64,000 nt of DNA from Xiphias gladius (Eukaryota > Chordata > Actinopteri > Istiophoriformes > Xiphiidae). The position numbers and the translations under genes were made by a program. The notes under the pieces are model-generated. The model ran no database searches and was not told where the DNA came from. It worked only from the letters and a program-made list of their open reading frames with translations. Below are positions 22,538 to 35,519 of this stretch, in pieces (the first letter of the stretch is position 1; each line of letters begins with the position of its first letter). Where the stretch lies: the NCBI RefSeq assembly GCF_016859285.1, contig NC_053402.1:8390531-8454530 (forward strand). Reading direction: 5' to 3'.

Positions 22538-23322
22538 TCCTCAGCCTCGAGGTCCAGAAACCACAGTGCTGCAGCTCGCTCCCCTGATGGGAGCAGAGGA
22601 GATGAGAGGAAGCCCCTCTGCTCCACAGGCTAAAGTTGAACTTAAAGACTTTTTTTTTTGCCTCTTACAAACTGTGGATACATGAAAATGACATGGAACA
22701 GAAACGATACTGAGGTCACACCGGTGTGGCTCTGGTTGAATGACGTGACTGTGAAGAAGGAGGCATTTAAATAGACATCACACCCAGGGTCCAGCCTGCA
22801 GCAAGTATCTCCACAGAGGTGCAGTGCTGTAACATGGTGCTGATACTTGTTTCCTTGGGTCACATGACTGCATCTTTGATACCAGACCGATGCTTCTAGC
22901 CTGCCAATTCAAGTACATCTGTCTGACAATATTAATTTAAAAAATAACAAAAAAAAAGTGAAAATGCTAGCAGGAATGTCAATTAAGGCTTTTTGTACTC
23001 AAACTGTGATTAGAGCCCAAATCTACCCTGTATCACTACCTGAAATCTATTTACTACACACAATGCCTCAAATTTTACTTTTACTGTAACTACATAATTG
23101 TGGTTTTTTGCAAACATTTAAAATCCTGGAGATATTTACCATTATATGTGGAGGCCCTGTGTTATTAGATCTGAACACACAGGTCATTCAGATTTTAACT
23201 AAGAAAAGTGTGGGGTAAAGAACTTTGGTTCAGCTCAAATTGTATCTGAGCATGATTTTCATTGTTTTGACAGTCAGTTGACACAGTCTGAACATATTCT
23301 TACAATCTATACAGTGTGCGCA

Positions 23323-23328
23323 AATAAA
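23323..23328 (+). terminator. cpsf4 poly(A) signal
   Basis: A canonical AATAAA lies about 790 bases past the cpsf4 stop codon, followed by a TGTTCTTG stretch. Confidence 0.5.
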
Positions 23329-23498
23329 TGTTCTTGTTACAGATTTACCTGTTACACTTGCATTCATGTTACTACAATAGTGAGACAGCCACTGTTTATA
23401 AAAGTCTTATTACATAGGGTAACTGATAGTTGAATAACCAATAGCAGCTGTAGATGTAGACACCCAAACATGATATACAACTATAAATCTTTATATTG

Positions 23499-23504
23499 TT
23501 TATT
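23499..23504 (-). terminator. atp5mf poly(A) signal
   Basis: A canonical AATAAA on the minus strand lies about 110 bases past the atp5mf stop codon. Confidence 0.55.
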
Positions 23505-23612
23505 TGTCACAACAGTCACATATTAACACAACAGAGCTGAGAGTAGAAAGAGCAGGGGGAGCAAAGAGATCCAAGTTCAACCCCTGGAAGTCTGATGGCT
23601 GCTGAAGGGGGT

Positions 23613-26335
23613 TTAATGGTACTTCCTCCAGCGATCGTGTTCTGCAAGAGAGGATGGAGAAAAGAAGGATGTTAAAAAATCAATTTAAAATTAATTTTTC
23701 ACATCAGTGATTTGCTGTAGACAGACACGAGTGTAGAAATCAAATATTGGAGAAGTTACATTTGCTCTTAGAAAACAAGTTTAGCAAAAGGTAGGACATC
23801 AAGTAGAAAGTAAGAGTGTATGCATTTCTTACTGATGTGGTCGTATTCCCACAGGTAGCTGATGGCCACGTAGCCAGCCAGCAACATAGCTACACCACCG
23901 ATGCCTCCCTTCTTCACATTAATGTACTTGTTGTAGTATCTGTCATGGCCTGGAGGAGGCAAAAAAACAACAAAAGCAGCATTAACAAAGGTGAACTGCA
24001 ACATGATGAGATTTTAACAACATGTGAGTGAACATGGTAAAAGGGGAAATATATGGCAGAAAGACAGCATGTGTAATCTTTGTGATTAAGAATTCACAGG
24101 TTTGAATCCCTTGATAAACTGAGTCAATACATTTCCCCATCCTTTGTCTACTACTGGGGCTGTATTCACAAAGTGTCTTATCTTGCTAAGATTGGTTGAC
24201 CCCATTGCTATTGATGACATTATGTTTCATGATTGCTTAAATGTCCACAGTGATACACGCAGTTGACTAGTCTGTGTCAGTGATTGTGAATTAATATATT
24301 CATCAATGCAGCACAGGGAACAAATTTAGATGACAAATTGCATAAACTGTATCATTGATTTCTTACATGAGAAATAATGGAAAATATTGACTTTTCAGTT
24401 GATTGTATTTGCATTGAACCCCATCTTTGTGTAAATATAGTGATAATGTTTTCATTTGACCTAACAAATCATTCTTTGATAGGGTATTTCTACCCACAGC
24501 ACAAGTTTTACCAGGTAAAACAATGGTGCAACAATGCCAATTACCTTTTGGGAGCTACTTTTCCAATGTTGTGAGATTATTGCTCCTATTGCTCCTAATC
24601 TGCCGTTAAACAATTCTGAACCAACAACCTTTAACAGCAGTTGCAAATTGCCAGTATGTTGTGAATGCTGATGAGAATTAAAGCACAACATACTATATGT
24701 TCCCTGAATATTTAGTATTAAATAATGATTTCTGATTGTAGCTCAAATTTTTGTGAAAGGACTTTTCTATGATGTGATTTCTTGTGAACTGTGCTGCCGA
24801 AACAGATTTAGTCCCTGAGAAATAAAAAAAAAAAAAAAGTTTTAGGAGCTACAAACTTTTTGAATGTTGAAAATTGAAAACTCCACTCCTGTTTTGTACT
24901 TGAAACTGAAGCTGAGGAACCAGAATCAGAGCGGAAGAGGTAAGAGGACAAAGAGCTTTTTTTTGGATCCTGAATAAAGTTTCAGTTGGAACAGGTTTGC
25001 TCACCCCTGCGGATCGCTGAGATGATGCCATTGGGAGTGAAGTCTCGACCTCCAAACCAGCTTCCCAGCTCACCCAGCTTCACATCCATCAGTCGCTTCT
25101 CAGCTACGGGAACTGGTCACAAGACAGCAACAAAATTTCAGTTACACATCGCCCATACTGAGCAAAACTTGCCATAGCTCTGGTAGTGTGCTCTGATTTT
25201 GACGGGCCTCCAGCAGTCAAAGGAACAGCTCTGATCCTCAGGCCTGACTAATATAGCAAATTTCATTTTTCAATAATTAACTTATAAAAAAGTAATTCTG
25301 CAAGGAGCAAAAACGATGTAATTTAGTTAATTAACAGAATATTAAAACAGCAACAATTTCAACAATTGGTTACTTGTGATGATTTTTCAAGCAAAAACGC
25401 CAAACATTTACTGGTTTCTGTATCTGAAATTTGAAGATTTGGAACATTTCTTTGTTTTATGCGTTAGTACACTGAATATAGTTGGATTTTGCACGCTCAC
25501 ACAAAAAGGGCAATGTGAAGATGTCACCTCGGACTCAGGACCTATGATGGGCATTTTTCATTATTTTCTGACATTTAAAGGCAAAAGTATTACTCAAGAA
25601 AATAGTCAGCAGTCTAATCACTGGTTACAGTCCTTAATCCTGCAAAGTAGTCGACAATTTCGTCTTCTGAAAAGCAGTCAAGCAAAAGTATTCAGTCTAC
25701 ACATACAGTATACAAGTGAAGTTGAAGTGGCTAACTTTTACATTGAAATACACAAACAGACTCACTTATATCTGCTCTTACTTTCCACCTCTGGAGCCAA
25801 CTTTATACTGTGGGGCCACATTTGACATTTACCAGGAGTGTGTTGTCATATTACGGGTATAATGAATGAAGCATTCTTAACCTACCGTTTGCAAATTAAA
25901 ATCAAACGAAGAAATGATCACGGTTCGGGGCAGACACTGGGTTTCCAGGCTACCGTCTAAGCTAGCCAAAAGCTACGGTTACTTAATTTAAACATACAAC
26001 TGGAACATAAGTGTAATAGCTTCAGCCAAACTGCTGTTTAAAATCAAAGTTTCTGGCCGCTGAACAGGACAGTTTAATGTCCAAAAGCGTCTCGCAGGTT
26101 AACTTTACCTGCTAATCTACCAATGACACGCAAAGTCCTTGACGTGACTCAGAGGATTCAGTGCGGCCTTCGGTCAGACAGAGACCTTCGCGTGACTCAC
26201 TAACGGTCTGACAGAATAAAAAAACACACGCAGGCTCTGGAAACATGAACATATACCGACAACAAAGCACAGAACAGAGATAAACTGGGATTATTTCAGC
26301 AGAGGACACGATGTGTTACCTGGTCTATCCGCCAT
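23613..26335 (-). CDS. atp5mf: ATP synthase membrane subunit f, mitochondrial
   Basis: Four coding exons on the minus strand: 26320-26335, 25005-25112, 23833-23949 and 23613-23641. They total 270 nt, or 89 aa; human ATP5MF (ATP5J2) isoforms are 88-94 aa as I recall. The chain begins MADRPVPVAEKRLMDVKLGE, then LGSWFGGRDFTPNGIISAI. The conserved RYYNKYINVKKGGIGGVAML leads into a single membrane helix (VAMLLAGYVAISYLW), and it ends KHDRWRKYH. The protein is a small inner-membrane Fo subunit of complex V, probably imported without a cleaved presequence. The gene is convergent with cpsf4, its neighbour in human too. The first exon carries only five full codons. Intron 1 holds a family A repeat. 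Confidence 0.96.
25370..25610 (+). repeat. dispersed repeat family A, copy in atp5mf intron 1
   Basis: The phrases CTGAAATTTGAAGATTTGGA, GATGGGCATTTTTCATTATT and TTTCTGACATTT align with copies near 27205-27500, 41361-41668 and 55860-56135. A 149-codon open frame crosses this copy and is judged fortuitous. Confidence 0.6.
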
Positions 26336-26414
26336 CTTGACTGGTGCAAGGAGTTTGCAGCAGAGACTGACGGGAATAAAAGGAGGAAGTGCATTATGGG
26401 AAAGGATGTAGTTC
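26320..26414 (-). promoter_or_regulatory. atp5mf: atp5mf core promoter with YY1 and ZNF143-like motifs
   Basis: On the minus strand the start codon sits in CAAGATGGCGGAT, a YY1-type AAGATGGCGG element overlapping the initiator ATG. This is frequent in mitochondrial and translation genes. About 55-80 bp upstream (26390-26414) is TTTCCCATAATGC preceded by ACTACA, partly matching a ZNF143 site. Motif matches only; the spacing inside the second motif is imperfect. Confidence 0.45.
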
Positions 26415-27204
26415 TTTAATATATCCGCCAGAGGACAGCAGAATTAAACGAGACCCGACAAGACCAAGACCCAAAGCATTTACAATTCTAACGCTCTGCT
26501 GTTATTTGTAAAAGCATTTGAACGGATCCTGAGGTTTTTTTAAAATGGGGGTGTTTCCAGAAGAACTTCATCAAAAGGGAATAATAATGATAGATCTGTG
26601 TTTTCTGTATGCAAGAAGACTGACAGCACTGTTTGGAAAAAGACTAACAGACCAAGTATTAAACAATCGGCTTGACAAATACTATTAACTCTTCCAGTAT
26701 AAAATGCCATTTTTATATCGAAAGGAAAACAAGATAAATCTGAAAATGTTTGGGGACCATTTATAGACTTCTCAGATTATGAAAAAGAGGAGGAATGCAT
26801 GCTCCTCAGTGTAAACCTTGCAGAATTTGTGTGGGAGCTCTCCAGGCAGTAATTATGCGATTTTAATTAATGAAATATTATTTCATCCTTTATTTTCAAT
26901 TCCGAAATGTTTTACAATAACTGATGTATAAAATGTCTTTTTTGTGTCTGAGAAGACACTGGTTCCAGCTGTTCTACACTGTTTCTCATTTGAATGTTTA
27001 TAAATGCCTTAATACAGTGCTTCCAAACAGCCCTCAAGCAGGGTCAAAAGGTAATTATTAGAGTTCGGTAGACAAACAGGATAGGAAAGCACAAAGAAAG
27101 ACATTTGCGACACAAAACTGGATGTATTTTTTTCAGATGTTTTTTCTTTGCTTTATTGTCTCATGAAATACTGTATAATTTTACCTCTTAAGGCTGAGAG
27201 CTAA

Positions 27205-27500
27205 AACAATTATCCAATTAATCAAGTTACAGAAAATTATTCTGCAACAATTGTGATAGTTTTAATAATTTAAATTATTTTTGAAGGGAAAATGCCAAAA
27301 AATGTGCTGGTCCTTGGTCTTGCATTACTTCAAACTGAATATCTTTAGATTTTGAATTGTTGTTCAAACACAACTGGCATTTTAAAGAAGTCACCCTGGG
27401 TTCTGGGAAACTGTTTTCTGTCATTTTATCAACTAAATGAGTAATTAACAAACTATTGGGCAGAGTAATAGACAAAGAAAATAATCATTGATTGCAGCCC
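27205..27500 (+). repeat. dispersed repeat family A
   Basis: This copy includes AAACTGAATATCTTTAGATT, AAGAAGTCACCCTGGG and the terminal TTGATTGCAGCCCT. All align with the other family A copies in the window. Confidence 0.55.
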
Positions 27501-28414
27501 TTGCCAGAACCTACAGACCAATGTAACTGTTAATGATGGGTTGCAAGTAGACATTGCTTAATATTAAGGAGTCACAAGCCAATAAGGTTGGAAACCAGTG
27601 CCTTAATGTAGGGTTTTGTTTACACAGCTTTGAATTTTGTATTTTCGTGTGTGTAGATGCCAATCACGTTAATGTAGATCTTCCCAAGAACATAGGCAGA
27701 AGGAAATAAAACACAGCAGAATCAAACATCACAATGTATATTATACTGTACCTCATGAAATAATTGCAAAAATATATAACACTGATTGTTCTTTAGTGTT
27801 AGTAGAATAAAAAAGGAAATATCATTTTCTGATTCCTCTTTTTTTTGTACAATCCCACGTTAAAACTCTCTCTTCTTTAGAAAGCACAGTGTGTCAGATC
27901 TCGTGTATTTTGAAATAGTGACCTGAAGGGTTTTACTACTCTGGTGTCTCCTGACTCTCAACCAGAGAAGTCTTTTTTTTTTTTTTCAAGAGAAAGCAGC
28001 TGATCAATGAGCAGCCGGTAGCAATGGTATCCATAATGTACCTGAAGATATAGTTAAGATCTTGTGTGTGTTTGTGTGTGAGTGGCAGAGGTGGTGTCGT
28101 TGTAGTTCAGCTCCTATTCCCAACACGCCCACCGATCAATACTCTCTTCTCTATCTCATCTCTCTCCCTCTCCCTCTCTCTCTCGCTCTCTCTCATACAC
28201 ACACACACACATTGAGTGAATTAGGGTGTGTAGTTGTGGTTTCGGCCTTCACCCAAGACTGAGCAGCAACCTCTTTCCTTTATTAGACTGATTTTCCCGT
28301 TTCCCTCTAATGACTTTCATTAGATTGAGGACTCAAATAGATGTCCAGCGCTCACTGTGCTTTTTCCCCCTTTTATCTTTATGTTCTCTTTCCCGTAGGT
28401 GGCTAGATGAATGC

Positions 28415-28416
<2 letters not shown>

Positions 28417-28463
<47 letters not shown>
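28417..28463 (+). repeat. (TG)23 microsatellite
   Basis: This is an uninterrupted TG array of 47 bp in the gene-poor interval. Confidence 0.95.
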
Positions 28464-28464
<1 letters not shown>

Positions 28465-28964
28465 GAACACGGATGAGTATTTACCAGGATTAATTTTCGA
28501 TGATGATTCAGCTCTTTTTACAACATGTTGACCCAAATGTTTCTTTTCCTCTTTTCTCTTCGCTCTACTGTTGCCAGATTTGACTGACACCAAACAGCCC
28601 AGTCAGAGACTTGACCTTGTCCAACTGTCATAAAAGTAGCCTGTGTTTGGCTTTGTAGCAGCACAGAGGTTTTTATTCTGTCTTCTATATGTATGGATGA
28701 AATAATAATTGTAAGGAATTTGGCCCCTTTGATCATCCCGGTTATGTTCTGTGGCTCAAGATGAGAGCAAAAAGAAAAATAAGGCGCTCAAAAGATGTGA
28801 CCTCTGGCTATAAGTTTAAGTGAAATCAAAATTATGGTTAGTATATTGAAAAATGATCACCAACAAGTCTCTTAGATAACACTGCATCAAACAGAAATAG
28901 CTGTAAATAAAAGCTTTTAAAAGACTTTTTATTACAGAGCTATAACTTTGGAACTGAATTTAAT

Positions 28965-29110
28965 TCGAAATGGCTGTAATCAGTATTTTAGTGGTGACAA
29001 ACCCACGGAGAATCACCTGACTGCTCATTCTCTCTCAGCTCTATCAAGCTTTTTATTGTCTTTTAACTCATGGTTTTTGTTTTACGGCCTGCAACTTTTT
29101 TTTTTGAACA
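28965..29110 (+). repeat. dispersed repeat family C, partial copy
   Basis: CTCTCAGCTCTATCAAGCTT followed by TTTTTATTGTCTTTTAACTC aligns with the copy at 48320-48640 (CTCTCAGCTCTACAGAGCTT). Confidence 0.45.
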
Positions 29111-29259
29111 TATGTTTGTTTATTTTTTTGTAATGGTTCACAGTGGAACAGAAAACCATGGACACAGTATATTTGGCCAGTCTTGATTTACTGTTTTCTA
29201 TATATTGCAAGAACAGGTCCCAAATTTTATAATAGTCTTTAAGCTTACTTTTGAAATGT

Positions 29260-29520
29260 AATTACTGTTTGGCTAGGCCAGTGATTTTCTGGAGTCTCTG
29301 GAGATGGAGATGTTTGCCTGGCAACTTCGAGGTGACGAAAGGCTCCATGACGTAACTGCACCCACCTTAGGACAAAGCCAGGCTAGCTGTTTCTGATCTT
29401 TATGCTAAATTAAGATAACTGCTGGAGGTAGCTTGTATTAATTTTCTAATCTCACTCTTGGCAAGAAAGGTAATAAGCAAATTTCCCAAAGTATTGAATT
29501 ATTCCCTTTAAAGTTGTGGC
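29260..29520 (+). repeat. dispersed repeat family B
   Basis: GGAGTCTCTGGAGATGG, CAGGCTAGCTGTTTCTGATC and TTTCCCAAAGTATTGAATTA match the family B order seen at 37443-37845 and 56210-56385. Confidence 0.5.
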
Positions 29521-29933
29521 AGACAGACCACAGAGGTCCCTATCAGGTTCTATACTAATTCGAATGTAGCCTATAACTTTTAACTGGGGGAAACTGCTGA
29601 ACTGTCTGGCAACACTGCTTCTCTCCTCTCCTCTCCTGTCCTTTCCCCATGAAGGTCACACACTCTGTTGAACCAACATCTAGCGTCTGTCTGAGTCACA
29701 CACAGCGCGGGCCAAAACCTCTAATCCAATCTCACTCTATGCAGCTGAGAAGCCAGCACACGCCTCCAGAGGTGGCAGATTCTCAAATGCACTCACTGAA
29801 AATCCTACACACACACACAAACTCACAGATGGAAACATAACAAGACATAAACACACAATGACGGACTGACACACTGAGCAGCCAGTTTTTCTCTGCATGA
29901 CACACTGAGCAGCCATGCGGGACATAGACAGCC

Positions 29934-29940
29934 ACACACA

Positions 29941-30030
<90 letters not shown>

Positions 30031-30048
30031 CACACACAAATTTCATTT
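29934..30048 (+). repeat. (CA)n microsatellite, interrupted
   Basis: This CA-rich tract of about 115 bp has single CAAA interruptions near each end and a clean core of about 80 bp. Confidence 0.95.
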
Positions 30049-30327
30049 GGGCTGTTAAGGTTACCAACAACACTTTAACATAATCTCATTGAGAGAGTAA
30101 ACTCATGAGCAGAACCTGTGGTCCAGGTTCACCTGCTTGTTTATTGGGTTTGTTTGTTTGTTATAGTGTGGCCTAGGGCCTCAGTGCACTTCAGAGGAGT
30201 CTGCAGCAGCTGCAGCTACACACAGATACACACACACAAACACAAAAGCACTAGGGGACGGATGATTTTATTCCACCTCAAGAGGCAGGTGCCCCCAAGG
30301 TCTGCAACAGAGACAGCTCTTTGAAGC

Positions 30328-30545
30328 TGATGGCGAGAGATGGAGGGAGAAAGGACAAGCGATGGAGGGAGGGAGGGAGTTGGATGGTGCGAAGAATAGA
30401 CAGACAAGGAGAGGAAAGACAGGGATAAAAGAGAATGAGGGAAGAAAAGATATGAAGGCTGCAAGTACAAAAGGAGAAACTGGCAATGGAAAGAGAATGA
30501 TGGAGGGAGATGATGGAGAAGGGAGAGAAAGGAAGAGGGGAATGA
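30328..30545 (+). repeat. purine-rich (GGGA/GGA) tract
   Basis: About 220 bp is dominated by A and G on the plus strand, with GGAGGGAGGGAGGGAG near 30362. The complementary frames are open over 97-120 codons only because of composition bias. Confidence 0.8.
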
Positions 30546-31063
30546 GCCCATGTCTCTGCACACGGCTCTATAATGCACATGACCTTTAAGCAGCCACTCT
30601 CCCAGTCACTCCCACATTCTTCATGCACCACCTCTTTCATTTGGTTTTTAAGGCTTAGGCCCTTGTTTTTCCTTTAAAATCACTACCTATTTCATTGCCC
30701 TTACCAGAGATTTCTCTTTTCCCCATCTGTATGTAATCTCACAGTACCTTTTGCTCTCACATCTCTGTTTCTCCTCTTTTGCTGTCTGCCGTTCTCCTCC
30801 TTTTTTTCTCTTAACTGGTTCCTTGTCGTGAATGCTGTTTCCTTCTCCCCCTCCTCCTCTTAGTGACCTGTATGTTTCTTCTTCCTCATCTCTGTCCTGG
30901 TCAAGAGGGCTTGACAGACAGGCAGACAGGCAAATAACAGACAGACAGACAGATAGACAGGCTGGAGGAATGGGTTATCTATGATGGCTTTATCAACTCT
31001 CCTATTACTACAATAATCTCATTAGACATATGGAGATCACCAGGGGAGCTCTGTGTATGTTTG

Positions 31064-31065
<2 letters not shown>

Positions 31066-31159
<94 letters not shown>

Positions 31160-31178
31160 CATGTGTGTAAGACAGACA
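31066..31178 (+). repeat. (TG)n microsatellite with GC end
   Basis: A TG array of about 88 bp passes into GCGCGCGC at 31153-31160. This junction favours Z-DNA. GA repeats follow at 31185-31212. Confidence 0.95.
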
Positions 31179-32724
31179 TAGAGGGATAGAGAGAGGGAGA
31201 GAGAGAGAGAGGATACTACATGAGTAGAAACGCTCCACAGGGACCATTTCATTTATCACAGCGATAATGGCTTTAGCCACTAAATCAAACTTTCCCAACC
31301 ACATTCACTCACACACTTAAATGTAATGGCCGCTAATGGCACGTTGACTAATCGAAGCTACACTGCAGAATACAAAATGGCACAATGTAAAAAAAAATTG
31401 CAGTACGCCTCAAATTTTGCTTAAATTTGGCAGCAGAATTACTGTTGGTATTAATATTTACAGAGAATTTGCAGGAAAAGATAAAGGTGGTATATTTTTA
31501 AACTGTCAATATATTTTGTAGTTAGTGTTTGATGCTAAATAACAAGCAGCAGCCTGAATATGCATCTGGATGTTGGTTTCTCCATTTATTTGGGATGGCA
31601 CCCAGTTTAAACCTCACTTAACCTTGACTAACTATTTGACTATTTGAAAGCACAAAGCCTCGTAATTCTATCTGAATAAACCATTTTATTGTTTTGTAAC
31701 TTTGTGAAGAATGAGCTTTGATACTTGCATTGTTCTTTTTTTCTACTTTTGAAGGCATAATTCAACATTTATATTTAATGAGTTTCTGTCCAAGACTTAG
31801 TTGAGGTGATTGATGTCACTCTCGTGTGTGCATTAAGTATGGAGCTAGGGCCAGGAGCCGGTTAATTTAGCTCATTTCAACACTTATCAATTAATCTGTG
31901 GGTGCTGTTGTTTTTCCTTTTAGTTTTAAACTTGCAAACATACATAAAGAAAACTATAATTACATACACTGCCCTTTTCTTCAAAGACAGAAGAAAAAAG
32001 CAAACATCCTTTGTACTCAAAGCGATCAATGCCCTTATCTTAGTTGAGGTGTGAGAGAAATTTACAAGATCTCCATACAAGCATCAACAACATAAATCAT
32101 GGCAGTTTCTTAGATGACTCGTGTAGCTGTGGTTGTCTCAGGAACAGAGGCTCTCAGTCATCTCAGTCGATCTGAATAACTCATCCTCATCCTGAGCAGA
32201 AACTACCCGTGGCATCTTTGGCCCTTTACTGTCCTGCTTTTGTTCTTCACTTGGACTTATTATTTCCTAAGCCCAACATGAACTTTCATTGTTACTGCAT
32301 GGACATAGTTATATCTCGCTGTAAAACGTAATGGCACCAGCCGTTAGATAATGAGCTGGATGTAGATTATTTTTCCACAGCTAAGCATTATTCTTTCTGC
32401 TAATATAAAGCCAAGAGCAAGAAACCTGCAGTTGCTGCAAGCGTTAGTGTAAAATCTGGCAATTGTGTACTTTTGTATTTACAGGTGGGAAAGACTATAT
32501 TTATAGATGATTACAAAGTATTGTAGAATTCATCAGTAGTCATCAGGAACAGAGGGCGCTGGTACAAACAGTGTATAACAAAATATTCTCATTATTATAA
32601 TTATAGATATTCATTTAAATATAGATGCGGATGCCTAAAGGAGGAACCAATTTTTACTCTTTTTTTCTTCTTAAAAATCAGTTTTCACACATGTTTTAGC
32701 CATAGTGTGGTATGGCTCTGTGTA

Positions 32725-32890
32725 ATATAATGTCAGTCTGACTAAAATATATCAAGAACAATTGAGTGGATTGACATGAAATATTGTACAGACATTCATG
32801 TTCATGTACTGACTTCGGTGATCCCCTGATTTTTCCTTTATCACCACCATGCAATGGACATTTGTGCTTTTGAGTGAAATGTTTTGACAA
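32725..32890 (+). repeat. dispersed repeat family D, plus-oriented copy
   Basis: ATTGAGTGGATTGACATGAA, GTGATCCCCTGATTTTTCCT and GTGAAATGTTTTGACAATTA align with the reverse complement of 15210-15500. Confidence 0.6.
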
Positions 32891-34140
32891 TTAATGAGGG
32901 ATTCCTATAAAATCTGTAGAAGTGTAACTTCTCGTCTTTTTAACTGACCACTGCAGTACAAAATGAAGTGGGTGACAGTGTTTTCTCTGTGGCAGGGGAA
33001 GGTGAAAGCGACCTGGCCTTAAGCCTTTGCCGCAGAATAGACACAGATTGGTTCTATTGCTTTACTGCGGAATAGTGCAGCTGAGGATAGAGAAAAAATA
33101 AAAATTACAGTACACACACACACACACACTAAAACACACATCGAGGACACAAATGCGCACGCACACACACAACACACACACACACACAAGCAGAGCTGTG
33201 TAATTGAAATGGTGAAGCGGCTGGTTGTTACAAAGCAACCTTTAATAAACATGGGCTATATATCATTATCATTGATAATGAGAGACACAAAGCGAGAGAG
33301 GCGTAATTGAACCCTGGCTTTCTGAATGTCTCTGAGCTTTGGTGACATGGTGTCGAGTTTCTGAGCAGGGATTTGTTAAGGACATGCATGTGTGTGAGTG
33401 TACAGTGTGTTTAACAAAGTTATAAATGCTCAAACTGACTGAGAGAGAAAGCACTAACATGCACACAAACTAAAACACACACAGACATGCAAACAGGCAC
33501 ACACTCATATGTACAGAGATAAACCTCTCCAGAGAACATGGATCAGATTCGAAATGGAAACAGCAAAACAGAGCAGCAGAACTATTAATAGAATTATATC
33601 AGCCATGAAAGAAGATTCTGCCTGTCTATCTATCTTGGCGTTTTGGTGAAAAAGACAGTTATTAGTTGTTAATCAGTAAACTGTTTGAATTTAGGGATAA
33701 AATGCAAAGGAAAAATGTAGTCAATACACAGGCTTTTTATGAATACATGACCTATAGGTGTGCTGTTTGTATATACCTATAAGTATGTATGTGTGTTTGT
33801 GGGTCACATAAACAGAGAAAAATACAGACAGAGACGCTGTATTATGCCTGTGTTGCCTTGTAATTCCACCCCAGCCAAGATCACAGCCAAACATAACAAC
33901 AGTGTGGATTTAAAGCAAATGCTTTCCAAGCACTCAAGGCGCTTTTCAGTTTTCACAGCTTCTTAGATTCAGAGCGTATGTGCGTTGAGCGCGTTTGCAT
34001 TTTTCCACGTACTTGTCCTATGAGAGAAAAAAGATGGAGATAATTTGTGCATGTGAGAGCAGTGAGAGATTGTGTGCCTGTGTAAGTGTGGGTTTGTATC
34101 TCTGCTCATGTTTGTGTGGCATACAGAAATAGGAAGAACC

Positions 34141-34144
<4 letters not shown>

Positions 34145-34225
<81 letters not shown>
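34145..34225 (+). repeat. (TG)40 microsatellite
   Basis: This is an uninterrupted TG array of about 81 bp in the gene-poor interval. Confidence 0.95.
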
Positions 34226-34227
<2 letters not shown>

Positions 34228-35224
34228 TCTTATGCTTGCTTTTGTATTTGATATAAAGAACTGGAGATTTTTTATTGCGAGAGAAAGAGACACACAATTC
34301 ACTGACTGTATGTGTGTGTCTGTAATGTGTAACGTCCGAATGAGACAAAAGCTGAGCAGGAAAAGACATGAAAAGACTCAGTGGTGACTCAGTTACAATA
34401 AGTGTTTGAGCTACATTGCCACGGCAAATGTTTTCTTCTTATGTTATCAAATACTGTTATAATATAATACTATAATTCTGTTACCAGAAATGGTGCCTCC
34501 AAAGTATATATAGTATCAAATTTTGATAGCTGTAGAGAAAAAAACATCCCAGAGACACAGAAAGGGTCACAAATCTTAAAAATTGTGGTAGCTGAAACTG
34601 TAGTATATATGGAGTGAGCACTAACATTACCCCCTTAAAAACCCAGTATTAACACTAATACAATCAATTCAGCTCATTTAACTGGAGCTATACACAGTTT
34701 GTTCATAGCTATCTGGTATCACCTAGCAACCAATCCAAATATCTAAACAGAAGCAGCTAATTCAGTCATCTTGGAATAACGCGTGAATGCTCCCAAGAAT
34801 AACTGTGTGAATACAGCATTAGAAGTGCTGGAAGGTGTAGTTTATTAGATGGTGTTGATGATGTGAAGAGGATGAAGGAGACTCCGCTGTCACTGTCTTG
34901 ATTGCATATAAAGGTTTATTACAAAGAAGTACAGCGTCAAGTCAAGCATCTGCAGATCTCCTTGTGAGAGGGTGTGCAGCCGATGAACCACTCTGAAAAT
35001 CAGCCTTAGTCACCGACTCTTGGCAGTTGTTTTCCTAAAAACTGTCACTAACATATGGTTGCAATCACAAAGCATAAACTTTCATTTCCAAACTTTAAGG
35101 CACCCTCTGAGGACCTTTGAACTAGGGCCTCTATATAAACACAGCTCTACATATATAAACATACACCTCAAAGGCAAATCTTTTGACCTTCAAATAAAGC
35201 CAAGCTGAATGTTTCCCCCTATTT

Positions 35225-35370
35225 CAAGCCTGGGTGCTAAGCTAAGCTAGCTGGCTGCAGCTTCATATTGAAGAGACCGATATGAGAGTGGTAACAATCT
35301 TCTTATCTAACTCTTAATAAGAAATTGAATAAGCGTATTTCCCGAAATGTCAAACTATTCCTTAAATACT
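35225..35370 (+). repeat. dispersed repeat family B, 3' part
   Basis: GCTAAGCTAAGCTAGCTGGC, GATATGAGAGTGGTAACAAT and CTATTCCTTAAA match the right half of the family B copy at 37443-37845. Confidence 0.6.
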
Positions 35371-35519
35371 TTGGAGACACCAAGTTTGGTAACAAAGATC
35401 AAAATAAAGTATGTAATAAAGCTGAAATTCGTCGGTCACAGCATCCGATGGGTCACAGAATTTAGTGGAGTGAATCTGTCCTGACCTCTCTCTCAAGTCC
35501 ACAGTGCCACTACATGCTC

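Larger units (their letters stand above)
22538..23612. other. convergent 3' ends of cpsf4 and atp5mf
   Basis: The two genes are tail to tail. A plus-strand AATAAA at 23323-23328 probably ends cpsf4. A minus-strand AATAAA (23499-23504) probably ends atp5mf. Only about 170 bp separate the two signals, so the 3' UTRs nearly meet. Confidence 0.6.

Noticed and set aside
25376-25825. 149-codon plus-strand open frame in atp5mf intron 1
   Set aside because: Its first half is a copy of dispersed repeat family A, which also occurs non-coding elsewhere in the window.
30216-30640. Overlapping 97-120 codon minus-strand frames
   Set aside because: They arise from the purine-rich tract; overlapping frames in one region point to composition, not a gene.
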